The position numbers and the translations under genes were made by a program. From positions 1-64,000 of the forward strand of contig CAWUHX010000096.1 in the NCBI GenBank assembly GCA_963922205.1: a stretch of DNA of 64,000 bases, read 5' to 3'. Positions 28,901-40,200 of the stretch are shown in pieces (positions within the stretch are counted from its first letter, which is position 1; each line of letters opens with the position of its first letter). The stretch is from Romanomermis culicivorax. Taxonomy: Eukaryota > Nematoda > Enoplea > Mermithida > Mermithidae. Below the pieces are notes generated by a model. That model did not search any database. It had not been told where the DNA came from and was given only the letters and a program-made list of their open reading frames with translations.

Positions 28901-31272
28901 CATGACTCCACCAGCAAATCATTAACAAACTATAACAGATCAAAAAAGAAATCCAAATCTCTCTTTCAGATAATTTTCTCTTCAACAATAGCGCAAAAGT
29001 AATATATCAAGTTTTTAATGTTTTTTGACCATTTGTACTACTTTATCATTCCATATCTCAAGAACCAATCTGACAATCGGCCTAAAACTCACCCTGATCA
29101 ATAACCAACTACCAAACAATCTGAAAACGCCTTTCCCATAACGTCAAAAACTTTTTCTCTCATAATTCAGAGTTAACAAAATGCTAATTATGCATCAAAA
29201 TAAGGATAACAGATTTGCATCACTCCACAACTTAATCAACACCCAAAAACGACATGACTCCACCAGCAAATCATTAACAAACTATAACAGATCAAAAAAG
29301 ACATCCAAATCTCTCTTTCAGATAATTTTCTCTTCAACAATAGCGCAAAAGTAATATATCAAGTTTTTAATGTTTTTTGACTATTTGTACTACTTTATCA
29401 TTCCATATCTCAAGAACTAATCTGACAATCGGCCTAAAACTCACCCTGATCAATAACCAACTACTAAACAATCTGAAAATGCTTTTCTCATAGCGTCCAA
29501 AATTTTTTTCACCATTATCCAGACTCAACAAAATGCCAATTATGCATCAAAATAATGATAACACATTTGAACCATTTCCACAAATTAATCAACACCCCAA
29601 AACGACATGACTCCACCAGCAAATCATTAAAAAACTATAACAGATCAAAAAAGACCTCCAAATATCGCTTTCAGATAATATCCTCTCCAACAATAGCCCA
29701 ATAGTAATATATCCAGTTTTTCACACCTTTATGACCATTCAGACTACTTTATCGTTCCATATCTCAAGAACCATTCTGACAATCGGCCTAAATCTCACCC
29801 TCGTCAATAACCAACTACCAAACAATCTGAAAACGCCTTTCCCACAACGTCAAAAATTTTTTCCCTCATAACTCAGACTTAACAAAATGCTAATTATGCA
29901 TCAAAATAAGGATAACAGATTTGCATCACTCCACAACTTAATCAACACCCCAAAACGACATGACTCCACCAGCAAATCATTAAAAAACTACAACAGATCA
30001 AAAAAGACCTCCAAATATCTCTTTCAGATAATTTCCTCTCCAACAATAGCCCAATAGTAATATATCCAGTTTTCAACGCCTTTATGACCATTCAGACTAC
30101 TTTATCATTCCATATCTCAAGAACCATTCTGACAATCGGCGTAAAACTCACCCTGATCAATAACCAACTACCAAACAATCTTAAAACGCCTTTCCTATAA
30201 CGTCAAAAAAATTTTCCCATTAACTCAGACTTAACAAAATGCCAATTATGCATCAAAATAAGGATAACAGATTCGCATCACTCCACCACTTAATCAACAC
30301 CCCAAAACGACATGACTCCGCCAGCAAATCATTAACAAACCATAACAGGTCAAAAAAGACCTCCAAATGTCTCTTTCAGATAATTTCCTCTTCAACAATA
30401 GCCCAAAAGTAATATATCAGGTTTCTCATGTTTTTTGACCATTTGTACTACTTTATCATTCCATATCTCAAGAACCATTCTGACAATCGGCCTAAATCTC
30501 ACCCTCATCAATAACCAACTACCAAACAATCTGAAAACGCCTTTTCCATAACGTCAAAAATTTTTTCCTCCATAACTCAGACTTAACAAAATGCTAATTA
30601 TGCATCAAAATAAGGATAACAGATTTGCATCACTCCACAACTTAATCAACACCCAAAAACGACATGACTCCACCAGCAAATCATTAACAAACTATGACAG
30701 ATCAAAAAAGAAATCCAAATCTCTCTTTCAGATAATTTTCTCTTCAACAATAGCGCAAAAGTAATATATCAAGTTTTTAATGTTTTTTGACCATTTGTAC
30801 TACTTTATCATTCCATATCTCAAGAACTAATCTGACAATCGGCCTAAAACTCACCCTGATCAATAACCAACTACTAAACAATCTGAAAATGCTTTTCTCA
30901 TAGCGTCCAAAATTTTTTTCACCATTATCCAGACTGAACAAAATGCCAATTATGCATCAAAATAATGATAACACATTTGGACCATTTCCACAAATTAATC
31001 AACGTCCCAAAACGACATGACTCCACCAGCAAATCATTAACAAACTACAACGGATCAAAAAAGACCTCCAAATCTCTCTTTCAGATAATTTCCTCTCCAA
31101 CAATAGTCCAATAGTAATATATCCAGTTTTTAACACCTTTATGACCATTCAGACTACTTTATCATTCCATATCTCAAGAACTAATCTGACAATCATCCTA
31201 AAACTCATGCTGATCAATAACCAACTACTAAACAATCTGAAAATGCTTTTCTCATAGCGTCCAAAATTTTTT
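25988..31272 (+). repeat. Five-monomer higher-order repeat, ~1,761 bp
   Basis: The variant ACCATTATCCAGACT occurs at 25988, 27749 and 29511, steps of 1,761 and 1,762 bp. A second independent private variant, ATCGCTTTCAGATAATATCC, occurs at 26141, 27902 and 29664 with the same steps. Two markers with one period show a true 5-monomer unit in at least two full tandem copies. Further occurrences of the first marker at 30921 and 31981 fit 4- and 3-monomer spacing, so the unit loses regularity towards the retrotransposon. Confidence 0.85.
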
Positions 31273-32401
31273 TCACCATTATTCAGACTCAACAAAATGC
31301 CAATTATGCATCAAAATAACGATAACACATTTGGACCATTTCCACAAAATAATCAACACCCCAAAACGACATGACTCCACCAGCAAATCATTAACAAACT
31401 ACAACGGATCAAAAAAGACCTCCAAATCTCTCTTTCAGATAATTTCCTTCTCAACAATAGCCCAATAGTAATATATCCAGTTTTTAACACCTTTATGATC
31501 ATTCAGACTACTTTATAATTCCATATCTCAAGAACCATTCTGACAATCGGCCTAAAACTCACCCTGATCAATAACCAACTACCAAACAATCTGAAAACGC
31601 CTTTCCCATAACGTCAAAAACTTTTTCTCTCATAATTCAGAGTTAACAAAATGCCAATTACGCATCAAAATTAGGATAACAGATTTGCATCACTCCACAA
31701 CTTAATCAACACCCAAAAACAACATGACTCCACCAGCAAATCATTAACAAACTATGACAGATCAAAAAAGACATCCAAATTTCTCTTTCAGATAATTTTC
31801 TCTTCAACAATAGCGCAAAAGTAATATATCAAGTTTTTAATGTTTTTTTAACAATTGTACTACTTTATCATTCCATATCTCAAGAACTAATCTGACAATC
31901 GGCCTAAAACTCACCCTGATCAATAACCAACTACTAAACAATCTGAAAATGCTTTTCTCATAGCGTCCAAAATTTTTTTCACCATTATCCAGACTCAACA
32001 AAATGCCAATTATGCATCAAAATAATGATAACACATGTGGACCATTTCCACAAATTAATCAACGCCTCAAAACGACATGACTCCACCAGCAAATCATTAA
32101 CAAACTACAACGGATCAAAAAAGACCTCCAAATCTCTCTTTCAGATAATTTCCTCTCCAACAATAGCCCAATAGTAATATATCCAGTTTTTAACGCCCTT
32201 ATGACCATTCAGACTACTTTATCATTCCATATCTCAAGAACCATTCTGACAATCGGCCTAAAACTCACCCTCATCAAAAACCAACTACCAAACAATCTGA
32301 AAACGCCTTTCCCATAATGTCAAAAATTTTTTCTCTCATAATTCAGAGTTAACAAAATGCCAATTAGGCATCAAAATAAGAATAACAGATTTGCATCACT
32401 C

Positions 32402-32666
32402 TGTAATGTACCTGCTAAAGAAGTACTGTAAATATGTAGCATACTGTATGTAATAGACATTTATTAGATATTATTTAATTTTCACATTTTATCGTCTCAA
32501 GGGTGTCTGGGATTCACACCCAAACATTCCTACAAAATTACGTGAAGTACTTTATTTTGATCCGTGCACACCCCGGTAGCCCAATTAAGATGCCCTAATT
32601 AATTTGCACAAACGGCAGCTGTTCCCCTAGAACCTACACTAAACTACACATTCCACAGCTACCATA
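32402..32666 (+). repeat. 5' LTR, portion shared with the 3' LTR
   Basis: It begins TGTAATGTACCTGCTAAAG and aligns without gaps to 36996-37260 at a constant offset of 4,594 bp, with about 11 substitutions. The left flank ends GCATCACTC, in the middle of a satellite monomer. The alignment stops because the 3' copy is truncated, not because this LTR ends. A TATA-like box at 33005 suggests that the LTR continues at least that far. I cannot fix its right end: no clear CA terminus followed by a TGG primer site stands out. Confidence 0.85.
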
Positions 32667-33232
32667 ATCCCCCGTAAAAATCGTAAACAACACCTGCACA
32701 CAGTAAAATACATAGAAGCCCCGCCAGACAGTAGTCTCAAGTGTTCAAGTGTAACGGTAGTGGCGGCCCCACAAAACATGTGTATACAGAGAAACCGATA
32801 CAGGAAGCATTCACAGAAGCACAAAGGTGTGGCCAAGCCCACCGTAGGAAGCAAGCAAAGCACAGAAAGCATACAGTACCAGGAAAGCATTAGAGAGGCG
32901 TAACTAAGTAAGCATAAAAAGCGTAGCAGGAAACGACGATTGGTGGAAGAAGATGGACAGAAGCTCGACCTCCCGCAACGCCCAGGGAGTGGCCAAAATC
33001 GCGGTATAAAAGAAGAAGCAAAGCGTGATTTGATGACTCTTATTCTCACTCTTCTTATTCTTGTGGTTACGTTTTTGACTTCCACACTCGCCCCGTCCTT
33101 TTTATATTTGCAAGCGGCCAATTGTTTGAAAGCAACTTAAACCAAGGCCCCGTTTGTATTGTAAAACGTGCCATCCGAATTGTGTATTGTCGACGTTCAA
33201 GCGACCGTCAATCACCCGTTGTTTTATTGTAA
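32667..33232 (+). other. Retrotransposon 5' region without a recognisable gene
   Basis: This stretch probably holds the rest of the 5' LTR and the leader. Open frames here (a 66-codon one at 32940-33140 on the plus strand and a 160-codon one on the minus strand) resemble no retroelement protein and contain no CCHC zinc knuckle. A TAA at 33230-33232 closes the pol-compatible frame on its left. A normal gag of several hundred codons cannot fit between the TATA-like box and the protease, so gag is missing by deletion. Confidence 0.6.
33005..33012 (+). promoter_or_regulatory. TATA-like box in the retrotransposon LTR
   Basis: TATAAAAG stands in a locally GC-richer context (preceded by AAAATCGCGG). 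In LTR elements the Pol II TATA box sits at the U3/R border, so this suggests the 5' LTR is over 600 bp long. This is motif evidence only. Confidence 0.45.
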
Positions 33233-33571
33233 CCGTACGCCCGTGCCCCCGTTCCGTTATTTGTCCCCGCCGTATCGACCGATTGGTTAGAAGTAAAGTA
33301 TGCTCTCTTAGAATTAACTAATCGTCCTGGGGCACAAACGCAGCAGAAATACATCCTTGTCGATATTGATACCCCCCGAACTCCTGCAATCGATTTCATT
33401 AATCAAATTCACCAATCTGCATCAAATAAGCCACCCCAAAATGTACCTGAGAAACATACCCCTCATATTCCAATCACACTTAACGGCAAATTAAGGACAA
33501 AAGGCATGATTGACACTGGTGCAGTTTACTCACTCATTGATTCCTGAATCACTCAACTTTTACAGTTAGAC
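33233..33571 (+). pseudogene. Protease N-terminal part of pol, interrupted by a stop
   Basis: In the same frame as the long pol frame downstream, this segment encodes about 90 residues leading to an aspartic protease active site. The DTG triad is encoded at 33512-33520, preceded by a beta-strand-like segment beginning IPITLNGK and followed by AVYSLID. A TGA at 33545-33547 interrupts the frame eight codons after the DTG. The rest of the protease continues past it in the same frame, so this is a nonsense mutation and not a frameshift. A TAA at 33230-33232 marks the upstream limit. Retropepsins act as dimers to process Gag-Pol. With this stop the copy cannot make one without readthrough. The residues before the protease could be the tail of Gag or a linker. 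No zinc knuckle is seen. Confidence 0.8.
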
Positions 33572-36500
33572 ATGAAACCCCCGCTAGTCCAAGCAAAAGC
33601 AGCGAATAATCTCCCGATTCATTTTGTAGGGACAACCTTTGTCACAGTGACAGCCCAAACAATCCAGGAAACAATCATGGTCCATGTCCAAAAAGATTGC
33701 ACAGCAGACATCCTTCTAGGCAAAAACTTCCTCAGTCGATTTTCGGAATACACTATCAACAATCAAAAATCTCAAGTCAAATTTGGCAATGTCATACTAC
33801 CTTGTGACGGCCTGGAATATAGCCCCCTCTCAACTCGTGGTGGAACTTATTTGGATGAGAAATTAGAATTACCACCCCGTACAGTAACCGAATTTACTGT
33901 CCGCTTGCCCAAATTGTACCTACAAATTAAACAGCTCGAATTCACTCCGAAACCCAAGCAGAATCCTAAAGTCCATTTCGCAGCTTGTATATCTGAAAAC
34001 CAAAACAGCCGCATACGCATATCGGTGCTAAACACACAAGAAACAGCTCAAATTCTTTACCCTGGAACATGCATTGGTACAGTCTCCTGCTACATCCCAA
34101 AACAAAATGCCCCCGCTAACGTAACCCCCTCCACGCAAAACCAACCCAATCGTTTTGATACATTCACATGGTTAAAAGGAAATGTTAATTTAACCTCCAG
34201 TGACCTCACAGAAACCGAGAAAACACAACTCCTACGCGCCCTATCGAAGTATCCTACATTATATGCTAAATCCAAAATGGACGTAGGTAGAACCACCCTT
34301 GTTTCACATACAATCGACACCAATGGCTCCCAACCCATACGTAGACAACTTTATCGGACTTCCCCAAAAGAAAAGCAAATTATACAAGCAGAAGTTGAGC
34401 AACTCGCAGCAGCAGGTGTCATAAGCCAAAGCAATTCCCCATGGTGTACCAATACAGTTTTAGTTCCAAAAAAAGATGGAGGCTATCGTTTATGCATTAA
34501 TTTTAGAGGCCTCAATAAAGTCACAAAAAAAGATACCTACCCCTTGCCCTGCATAGACGAAATTCTTGACACCCTCCGTGGAATGAAATATTTTACGTCC
34601 CTTGATCAATCCAATGCATATTATTCCATTCCCATAGCACAAGCAGACAGAGAAAAAACGGCCTTTAATTGCTCAGCCGGCCAGTATCAATTCAACTACC
34701 TCCCCTTTGGACTCACCAATGCCCCAGCCACATTCCAAAGATTAATGGATGTTATTCTTTCCGGTCTGCAATGGAACACATGCCTTGTGTATATCGACGA
34801 TGTTTTGGTATTCGCAGACTCCCATGCCCAAATGCTGGAACGTTTAGACACTATTCTTGCCCGATTCTCACAAGCAGGCCTTAAGCTAAACATACAAAAA
34901 TGCAAATTCTGCCAGCCCCAAGTCGAATACTTAGGCCGCCTCATTTCTCAGCAAGGCATTTCACCAGATCCCCATAAGGTACAGGCCATTTATGACATAC
35001 CCACACCCAAAAGCTCAAAAGAAGTTAAGTCATTCCTTGGCCTACCCTCATATTATCGCAGATTCATCCCAAATTGCTCTCAAGTTTCTAGCCCACTCAC
35101 ATCACTACTCAAAAAGAATTCCGAATTTTCCTGGGGCCCCGAACAGCAAAACGCATTCACTAAGCTAAAAGAATTACTCATCCATGCCCCAATACTACAG
35201 CATCCCGATTTCACAAAACCGTTTATTCTGCAAACTGACACCTCAAAACTCGGAATTGGCGCCGTTCTCAGTCAACTCGATAGTAAAGGTCAGGATCGCC
35301 CCATTGCTTTTGGGAGCTGCACACTAAAACCCGCAGAATGCAACTACCCGATCACTGAGTTGGAAACCCTTGCAGTAGTCGAATTTGTCAAGTATTTCCG
35401 CCCCTATCTTTTCCAGCAACATGTTATTGTACACACTGACCACACAGCAGTTCAGGCAGTCTTACAAAAGGAAAACCCGTCCCCTCGCATTGCCTGTTGG
35501 GGATTAGCCCTCTCTGGTATCCAGTTAGACATTCGACCCAAGAAAGGCACTGCTAACCGCAACGCAGATGCAGTTTCTCGATTCCCCTCACAGACAGCAA
35601 AACAATCCTTTGACATCGAGCAATTAGAAACCTGCCCCGAAATATCCACTATCAATTCGGTTTTGGAAGCTGAAGCAACTGAACAAGAAGAGCAACAGAA
35701 AAATTTTGCCGAACTCCAACGCACTGACCCAACTGTCAAAAGTATTTTAGCAAAAATTGCCCAAAAACACCCCCTTACTCTGATCAAATTCACAGTGCAT
35801 CAAAACATTCTCTTCCGTAAAGTCGACAAACAGGCAAAACTATACATTCCCAAGTCACAAGTCCAGCATCTCATCGCCTCACATCATGACAGCAAGTTCA
35901 CAGGTCATTTTGCGGCCCGAAAAACTTTACACTTGCTCAGACAAAAATATTTTTGGCCCCAAATGAGCCGTGATATCAAATGTTACTGCAAAACTTGTCA
36001 CCCATGCCAGACACAGAAAGCTCTTAGGCACAAAGTACATGCAAACTTGGTACCAATTCAGCCAACTGGCCCATTTGATAGAGTCGGTGTTGATTGCATG
36101 GGACCATTACCCCTCACTGAAGATGGCAATCGATTCATTGTCGTTTTCATCGATTATTTCACAAAGTATGTAGAGGCATTCCCGACCCCTGACATCACTG
36201 CAGCAACTATTGCCAAGCTATTCGTAACCAAAATTGTTTGCCATCATGGGTCCCCAAAAATCATCCATTGTGATCGTGGCTCCGATTTTGTATCTGATCT
36301 CTTCTCACGGATAACTAGTTTATGCAATACTCAGAAGATTCATACCACCCCATACCATCCCATTGCCAATGGAGAAGTTGAGCGTTGCAACCAGACCCTA
36401 GCCACCCGTATCCGCATGTACATCAATTCGAATCACTCTGATTGGGATACTTATCTGCCCTATGCCGTTTTTTCGATCAACATTCATAAAAATGATAGCA

Positions 36501-36964
36501 CATGGTATCCCCCATTTGAATTACTCCAGGGTCGGCAAGCTAATCTGCCATCAGGCACAGCTTTAAATTTTTTCCCCACATCCTACATGGTTGATTTGGA
36601 TGATTACGCCCTTTGTGTAAAATCGCATTTTACAGAAGCACTCTCAACCGTGCAGAAAAGTTTGCAAAAAGCCCAAGCCCACTATACCCATCAGTATAAC
36701 AAGCATGCTCATAACATACATTACAAGGCAGGTGATCTTATTCTCTACAAAAATCATTCGTGTAAACAAGGGCTGACTCCCAAATTCCTCCCTCGCCAAA
36801 ACGGACCCTATACAGTTACAAATTTCATGTACCCCAACATTACAGTTAAACACCCCCATAAGAATATTACATTTACGGTGCATGTAAATGAGACAACCCC
36901 TTTCTACCCTCGGAAAGCAACTATCGATTCTACCCCCACCCCTCCTCAACCTCGAAAGCCTTGA
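33572..36964 (+). CDS. pol: Ty3/gypsy Pol polyprotein (RT, RNase H, integrase), 1,130 aa open frame
   Basis: This frame runs uninterrupted to TGA at 36962-36964. Residues 1-55 are the end of the protease (ILLGKNFL at 47-54). RT follows, with catalytic Asp345 in SLDQSNAYY, LPFGLTNAP at 377-385 and YIDD at 407-410. RNase H has Asp556, Glu598, Asp623 and Asp666 in the expected order. Integrase begins with an HHCC zinc site (His772, His779, Cys809, Cys812), then a D,D-35-E core (Asp841, Asp901, Glu937), then a GPY motif at 1078-1080. No chromodomain follows: the protein ends about 50 residues later in a Pro-rich tail. All catalytic residues are present. The ATG is only the first Met after the protease stop at 33545, so the true product would be a larger Pol or Gag-Pol. 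It would copy element RNA into DNA and insert it, but gag is absent here, so the copy is not autonomous. Confidence 0.93.
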   Translation: MKPPLVQAKAANNLPIHFVGTTFVTVTAQTIQETIMVHVQKDCTADILLGKNFLSRFSEYTINNQKSQVKFGNVILPCDGLEYSPLSTRGGTYLDEKLELPPRTVTEFTVRLPKLYLQIKQLEFTPKPKQNPKVHFAACISENQNSRIRISVLNTQETAQILYPGTCIGTVSCYIPKQNAPANVTPSTQNQPNRFDTFTWLKGNVNLTSSDLTETEKTQLLRALSKYPTLYAKSKMDVGRTTLVSHTIDTNGSQPIRRQLYRTSPKEKQIIQAEVEQLAAAGVISQSNSPWCTNTVLVPKKDGGYRLCINFRGLNKVTKKDTYPLPCIDEILDTLRGMKYFTSLDQSNAYYSIPIAQADREKTAFNCSAGQYQFNYLPFGLTNAPATFQRLMDVILSGLQWNTCLVYIDDVLVFADSHAQMLERLDTILARFSQAGLKLNIQKCKFCQPQVEYLGRLISQQGISPDPHKVQAIYDIPTPKSSKEVKSFLGLPSYYRRFIPNCSQVSSPLTSLLKKNSEFSWGPEQQNAFTKLKELLIHAPILQHPDFTKPFILQTDTSKLGIGAVLSQLDSKGQDRPIAFGSCTLKPAECNYPITELETLAVVEFVKYFRPYLFQQHVIVHTDHTAVQAVLQKENPSPRIACWGLALSGIQLDIRPKKGTANRNADAVSRFPSQTAKQSFDIEQLETCPEISTINSVLEAEATEQEEQQKNFAELQRTDPTVKSILAKIAQKHPLTLIKFTVHQNILFRKVDKQAKLYIPKSQVQHLIASHHDSKFTGHFAARKTLHLLRQKYFWPQMSRDIKCYCKTCHPCQTQKALRHKVHANLVPIQPTGPFDRVGVDCMGPLPLTEDGNRFIVVFIDYFTKYVEAFPTPDITAATIAKLFVTKIVCHHGSPKIIHCDRGSDFVSDLFSRITSLCNTQKIHTTPYHPIANGEVERCNQTLATRIRMYINSNHSDWDTYLPYAVFSINIHKNDSTWYPPFELLQGRQANLPSGTALNFFPTSYMVDLDDYALCVKSHFTEALSTVQKSLQKAQAHYTHQYNKHAHNIHYKAGDLILYKNHSCKQGLTPKFLPRQNGPYTVTNFMYPNITVKHPHKNITFTVHVNETTPFYPRKATIDSTPTPPQPRKP

Positions 36965-36982
36965 ATGAGGACATTAAACTCC

Positions 36983-36995
36983 GGAAGGAGGGAAA
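36983..36995 (+). promoter_or_regulatory. Polypurine tract of the gypsy-type element
   Basis: GGAAGGAGGGAAA lies directly before the TG start of the 3' LTR, as expected for the plus-strand DNA primer site. It is 18 bp after the pol stop codon, which leaves no room for an env gene. Confidence 0.9.
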
Positions 36996-37262
36996 TGTAA
37001 AGTACCTGCTAAAGCAGTACTGTAAATATGTAGCATACTCTATGTGATAGACATTTATTAGATATTATTTTATTTTCACATTTTATCGTCTCAAGGGTGT
37101 CTGGGATTCACACCCAAACATTCCTACAAAATTATGTGAAGTACTTTATTTCGATCCGTTCACACCCCGGTAGCCCAGTTAAGATGCCATAATTAATTTG
37201 CACAAACGGCAGCTGTTCCCCTAGAACCTACACTAAACTACACATTCCACAGCTACCGTAAT
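36996..37262 (+). repeat. Truncated 3' LTR
   Basis: It starts TGTAAAGTACCTGCTAAAG and matches the 5' LTR to about 37260-37262, where it passes into satellite (ATTCCATATCTC). One or two bases at the junction fit both sides. It lacks a CA end and any target duplication, and it stops before the region equivalent to the TATA-like box of the 5' copy. The 3' part of the LTR was therefore lost together with some satellite. Confidence 0.85.
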
Positions 37263-40200
37263 TCCATATCTCAAGAACTATTCTGACAATCAGCCTAAAA
37301 CTCACCCTCATCACAAAACCAACTACCTAACAATCTGAAAACGCCTTTCCCATAACGTCAAAAATTTTTTCTCTCATAATTCAGAGTTAACAAAATGCCA
37401 ATTACGCATCAAAATAAGGATAACAGATTCACATCACTCCACCACTTAATCAACACCCCAAAACGACATGACTCCACCAGCAAATCATTAACAAACTACA
37501 ACAGATCAAAAAAGACCTCCAAATATCTCTTTCAGATAATTTCCTCTTCAACAATAGCCCAAAAGTAATATATCAGGTTTCTCATGTTTTTTGACCATTC
37601 AGACTACTTTATCATTCCATATCTCAAGAACCAATCTGACAATCGGCCTAAAACTCACCCTCATCAATAACCAACTACCAAACAATCTGAAAACGCCTTT
37701 CCCATTACGTCAAAAATTTTTTCCTCCATAACTCAGACTTAACAAAATGCTAATTATGCATCAAAATAAGGATAACAGATTTGCATCACTCCACAACTTA
37801 ATCAACACCCAAAAACGACATGACTCCACCAGCAAATCATTAACAAACTATAACAGATCAAAAAAGACATCCAAATCTCTCTTTCAGATAATTTTCTCTT
37901 CAACAATAGCGCAAAAGTAATATATCAAGTTTTTAATGTTTTTTGACCATTTGTACTACTTTATCATTCCATATCTCAAGAACTAATCTGACAATCGGCC
38001 TAAAACTCACCCTGATCAATAACCAACTACTAAACAATCTGAAAATGCTTTTCTCATAGCGTCCAAAATTTTTTTCACAATTATTCAGACTCAACAAAAT
38101 GCCAATTATGCATCAAAATAATGATAACACATTTGAACCATTTCCACAAATTAATCAACACCCCAAAACGACATGACTCCACCAGCAAATCATTAAAAAA
38201 CTACAACAGATCAAAAAAGACCTCCAAATATCTCTTTCAGATAATTTCCTCTCCAACAATAGCCCAATAGTAATATATCCAGTTTTTCACGCCTTTATGA
38301 CCATTCAGACTACTTTATCATTCCATATCTCAAGAACCATTCTGACAATCGGCCTAAAACTCACCCTCATCAATAACCATCTACCAAACAATCTGAAAAC
38401 GCCTTTCCCATAACAACAAAAATTTTTTCCCTCATAACTCAGACTTAACAAAGTGCTAATTATGCATCAAAATAATGATAACAGATTTGCACTACTCCAC
38501 AACATAATCAACACCCCAAAACGACATGACTCCACCAGCAAATCATTGAAAAACTACAACAGATCAAAAAAGACCTCCAAATCTCTCTTTCAGATAATTT
38601 TCTCTTCAACAATAGCCCAATAGTAATATATCCAGTTTTTAACACCTTCATGACCATTCAGACTACTTTATCATTCCATATCTCAAGAACCATTCTGACA
38701 ATCGGCCTAAAACTCACCCTCATCAAAAACCAACTACCAAACAATCTGAAAACGCCTTTCCCATAACGTCAAAAATTTTTTCCCTCATAATTCAGACTTA
38801 ACAAAATGCCAATTACGCATCAAAATAAGGATAACAGATTTGCATCACTCCACAACTTAATCAACACCCAAAAACGACATGACTCCACCAGCAAATCATT
38901 AACAAACTATAACAGATCAAGAAAGACATCCAAATCTCTCTTTCAGATAATTTTCTCTTCAACAATAGCCCAAAAGTAATATATCAAGTTTTTAAATGTT
39001 TTTTGACCATTTCGGACTACTTTATCATTCCATATCTCAAGAACCATTCTGACAATCGGCCTAAAACTCACCCTGATCAATAACCAACTACTAAACAATC
39101 TGAAAATGCTTTTCTCATAGCGTCCAAGATTTTTTTCACAATTATTCAGACTCAACAAAATGCCAATTATGCATCAAAATAACCATAACACATTTGAACC
39201 ATTTCCACAAATTAATCAACACCCCAAAACGACATGACTCCACCAGCAAATCATTAAAAAACTACAACAGATCAAAAAAGACCTCCAAATATCTCTTTCA
39301 GATAATTTCCTCTCCAACAATAGCCCAATAGTAATATATCCAGTTTTTAACGCCTTTATGACCATTCAGACTACTTTATCATTCCATATCTCAAGAACCA
39401 TTCTGACAATCGGCCTAAAACTCACCCTCATCAAAAACCAACTACCAAACAATCTGAAAACGCCTTTCCCATAACGTCAAAAATTTTTTCCCTCATAATT
39501 CAGACTTAACAAAATGCCAATTACGCATCAAAATAAGGATAACAGATTTGCATCACTCCACAACTTAATCAACACCCAAAAACGACATGACTCCACCAGC
39601 AAATCATTAACAAACTATAACAGATCAAGAAAGACATCCAAATCTCTCTTTCAGATAATTTTCTCTTCAACAATAGCGCAAAAGTAATATATCAAGTTTT
39701 TAATGTTTTTCCACTATTTGCACTACTTTATCATTCCATATCTCAAGAACTAATCTGACAATCGGCCTAAAACTCACCCTGATCAATAACCAACTACTAA
39801 ACAATCTGAAAATGCTTTTCTCATAGCGTCCAAGATTTTTTTCACAATTATTCAGACTCAACAATATGCCAATTATGCATCAAAATAACCATAACACATT
39901 TGAACCACTTCCACAAATTAATCAACACCCCAAAACGACATGACTCCACCAGCAAATCATTAAAAAACTACAACAGATCAAAAAAGACCTCCAAATATCT
40001 CTTTCAGATAATTTCCTCTTCAACAATAGCCCAATAGTAATATATCCAGTTTTTAACGCCTTTATGACCATTCAGACTACTTTATCATTCCATATCTCAA
40101 GAACCATTCTGACAATCGGCCTAAAACTCACCCTCATCAAAAACCAACTACCAAACAATCTGAAAACGCCTTTCCCATAACGTCAAAAATTTTTTCCCTC

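Larger units (their letters stand above)
42..32401 (+). repeat. Satellite array, block 1 (~352-bp monomer, ~92 copies)
   Basis: The landmark CATGACTCC recurs every 349-353 bp (for example at 71, 424, 774, 1476 and 1829) through the whole block, always in the same orientation. Conserved parts of the unit include TTTCAGATAATTT, CTTTATCATTCCATATCTCA, CTCAGACTTAACAAAATG and an A5T6 tract after CCCATAACGT. The unit is AT-rich and G-poor on this strand. Monomers differ mainly in a cassette 90-135 bp after the landmark. No insertions of other DNA are seen in the block. It holds no gene: the recurrent 61-68 codon open frames are the repeat read in one frame and are lost in most copies. Location in centromeric or pericentromeric heterochromatin is inferred from size and organisation only. 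Confidence 0.97.
32402..37262 (+). mobile_element. Degenerate Ty3/gypsy-type LTR retrotransposon
   Basis: A non-satellite block of about 4.86 kb bounded by direct repeats that start TGTAA at 32402 and 36996. It contains a pol frame in the order protease, RT, RNase H, integrase, which is the Metaviridae order, and a polypurine tract ending just before the 3' LTR. No gag with a CCHC knuckle and no env frame is visible. The protease has an in-frame stop. The 3' LTR runs straight into satellite in a different phase, and no target-site duplication is present, so the right end was deleted after insertion. The two LTR segments differ at about 11 of 263 aligned bases by eye, so the copy is not recent. 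I do not assign a clade within Ty3/gypsy. Confidence 0.93.

Noticed and set aside
42-32401. CRISPR-like repeat-spacer array
   Set aside because: The whole 352-bp unit repeats, without short repeats separated by unrelated spacers, and the window is eukaryotic.
32639-33140. 160-codon minus-strand frame and 66-codon plus-strand frame
   Set aside because: They lie in the retrotransposon 5' region, overlap each other and resemble no gag, env or regulatory protein.
33545-33547. Programmed readthrough of the TGA in the protease
   Set aside because: Known readthrough sites sit between gag and pol, not eight codons after the protease active site. A plain nonsense mutation in a decayed copy is simpler.
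33847-36949. Several short frames on both strands within the pol region
   Set aside because: They are shadows of the real pol frame, whose domain order and catalytic residues are clear.
36965-36982. An env gene after pol
   Set aside because: Only 18 bases separate the pol stop from the polypurine tract.
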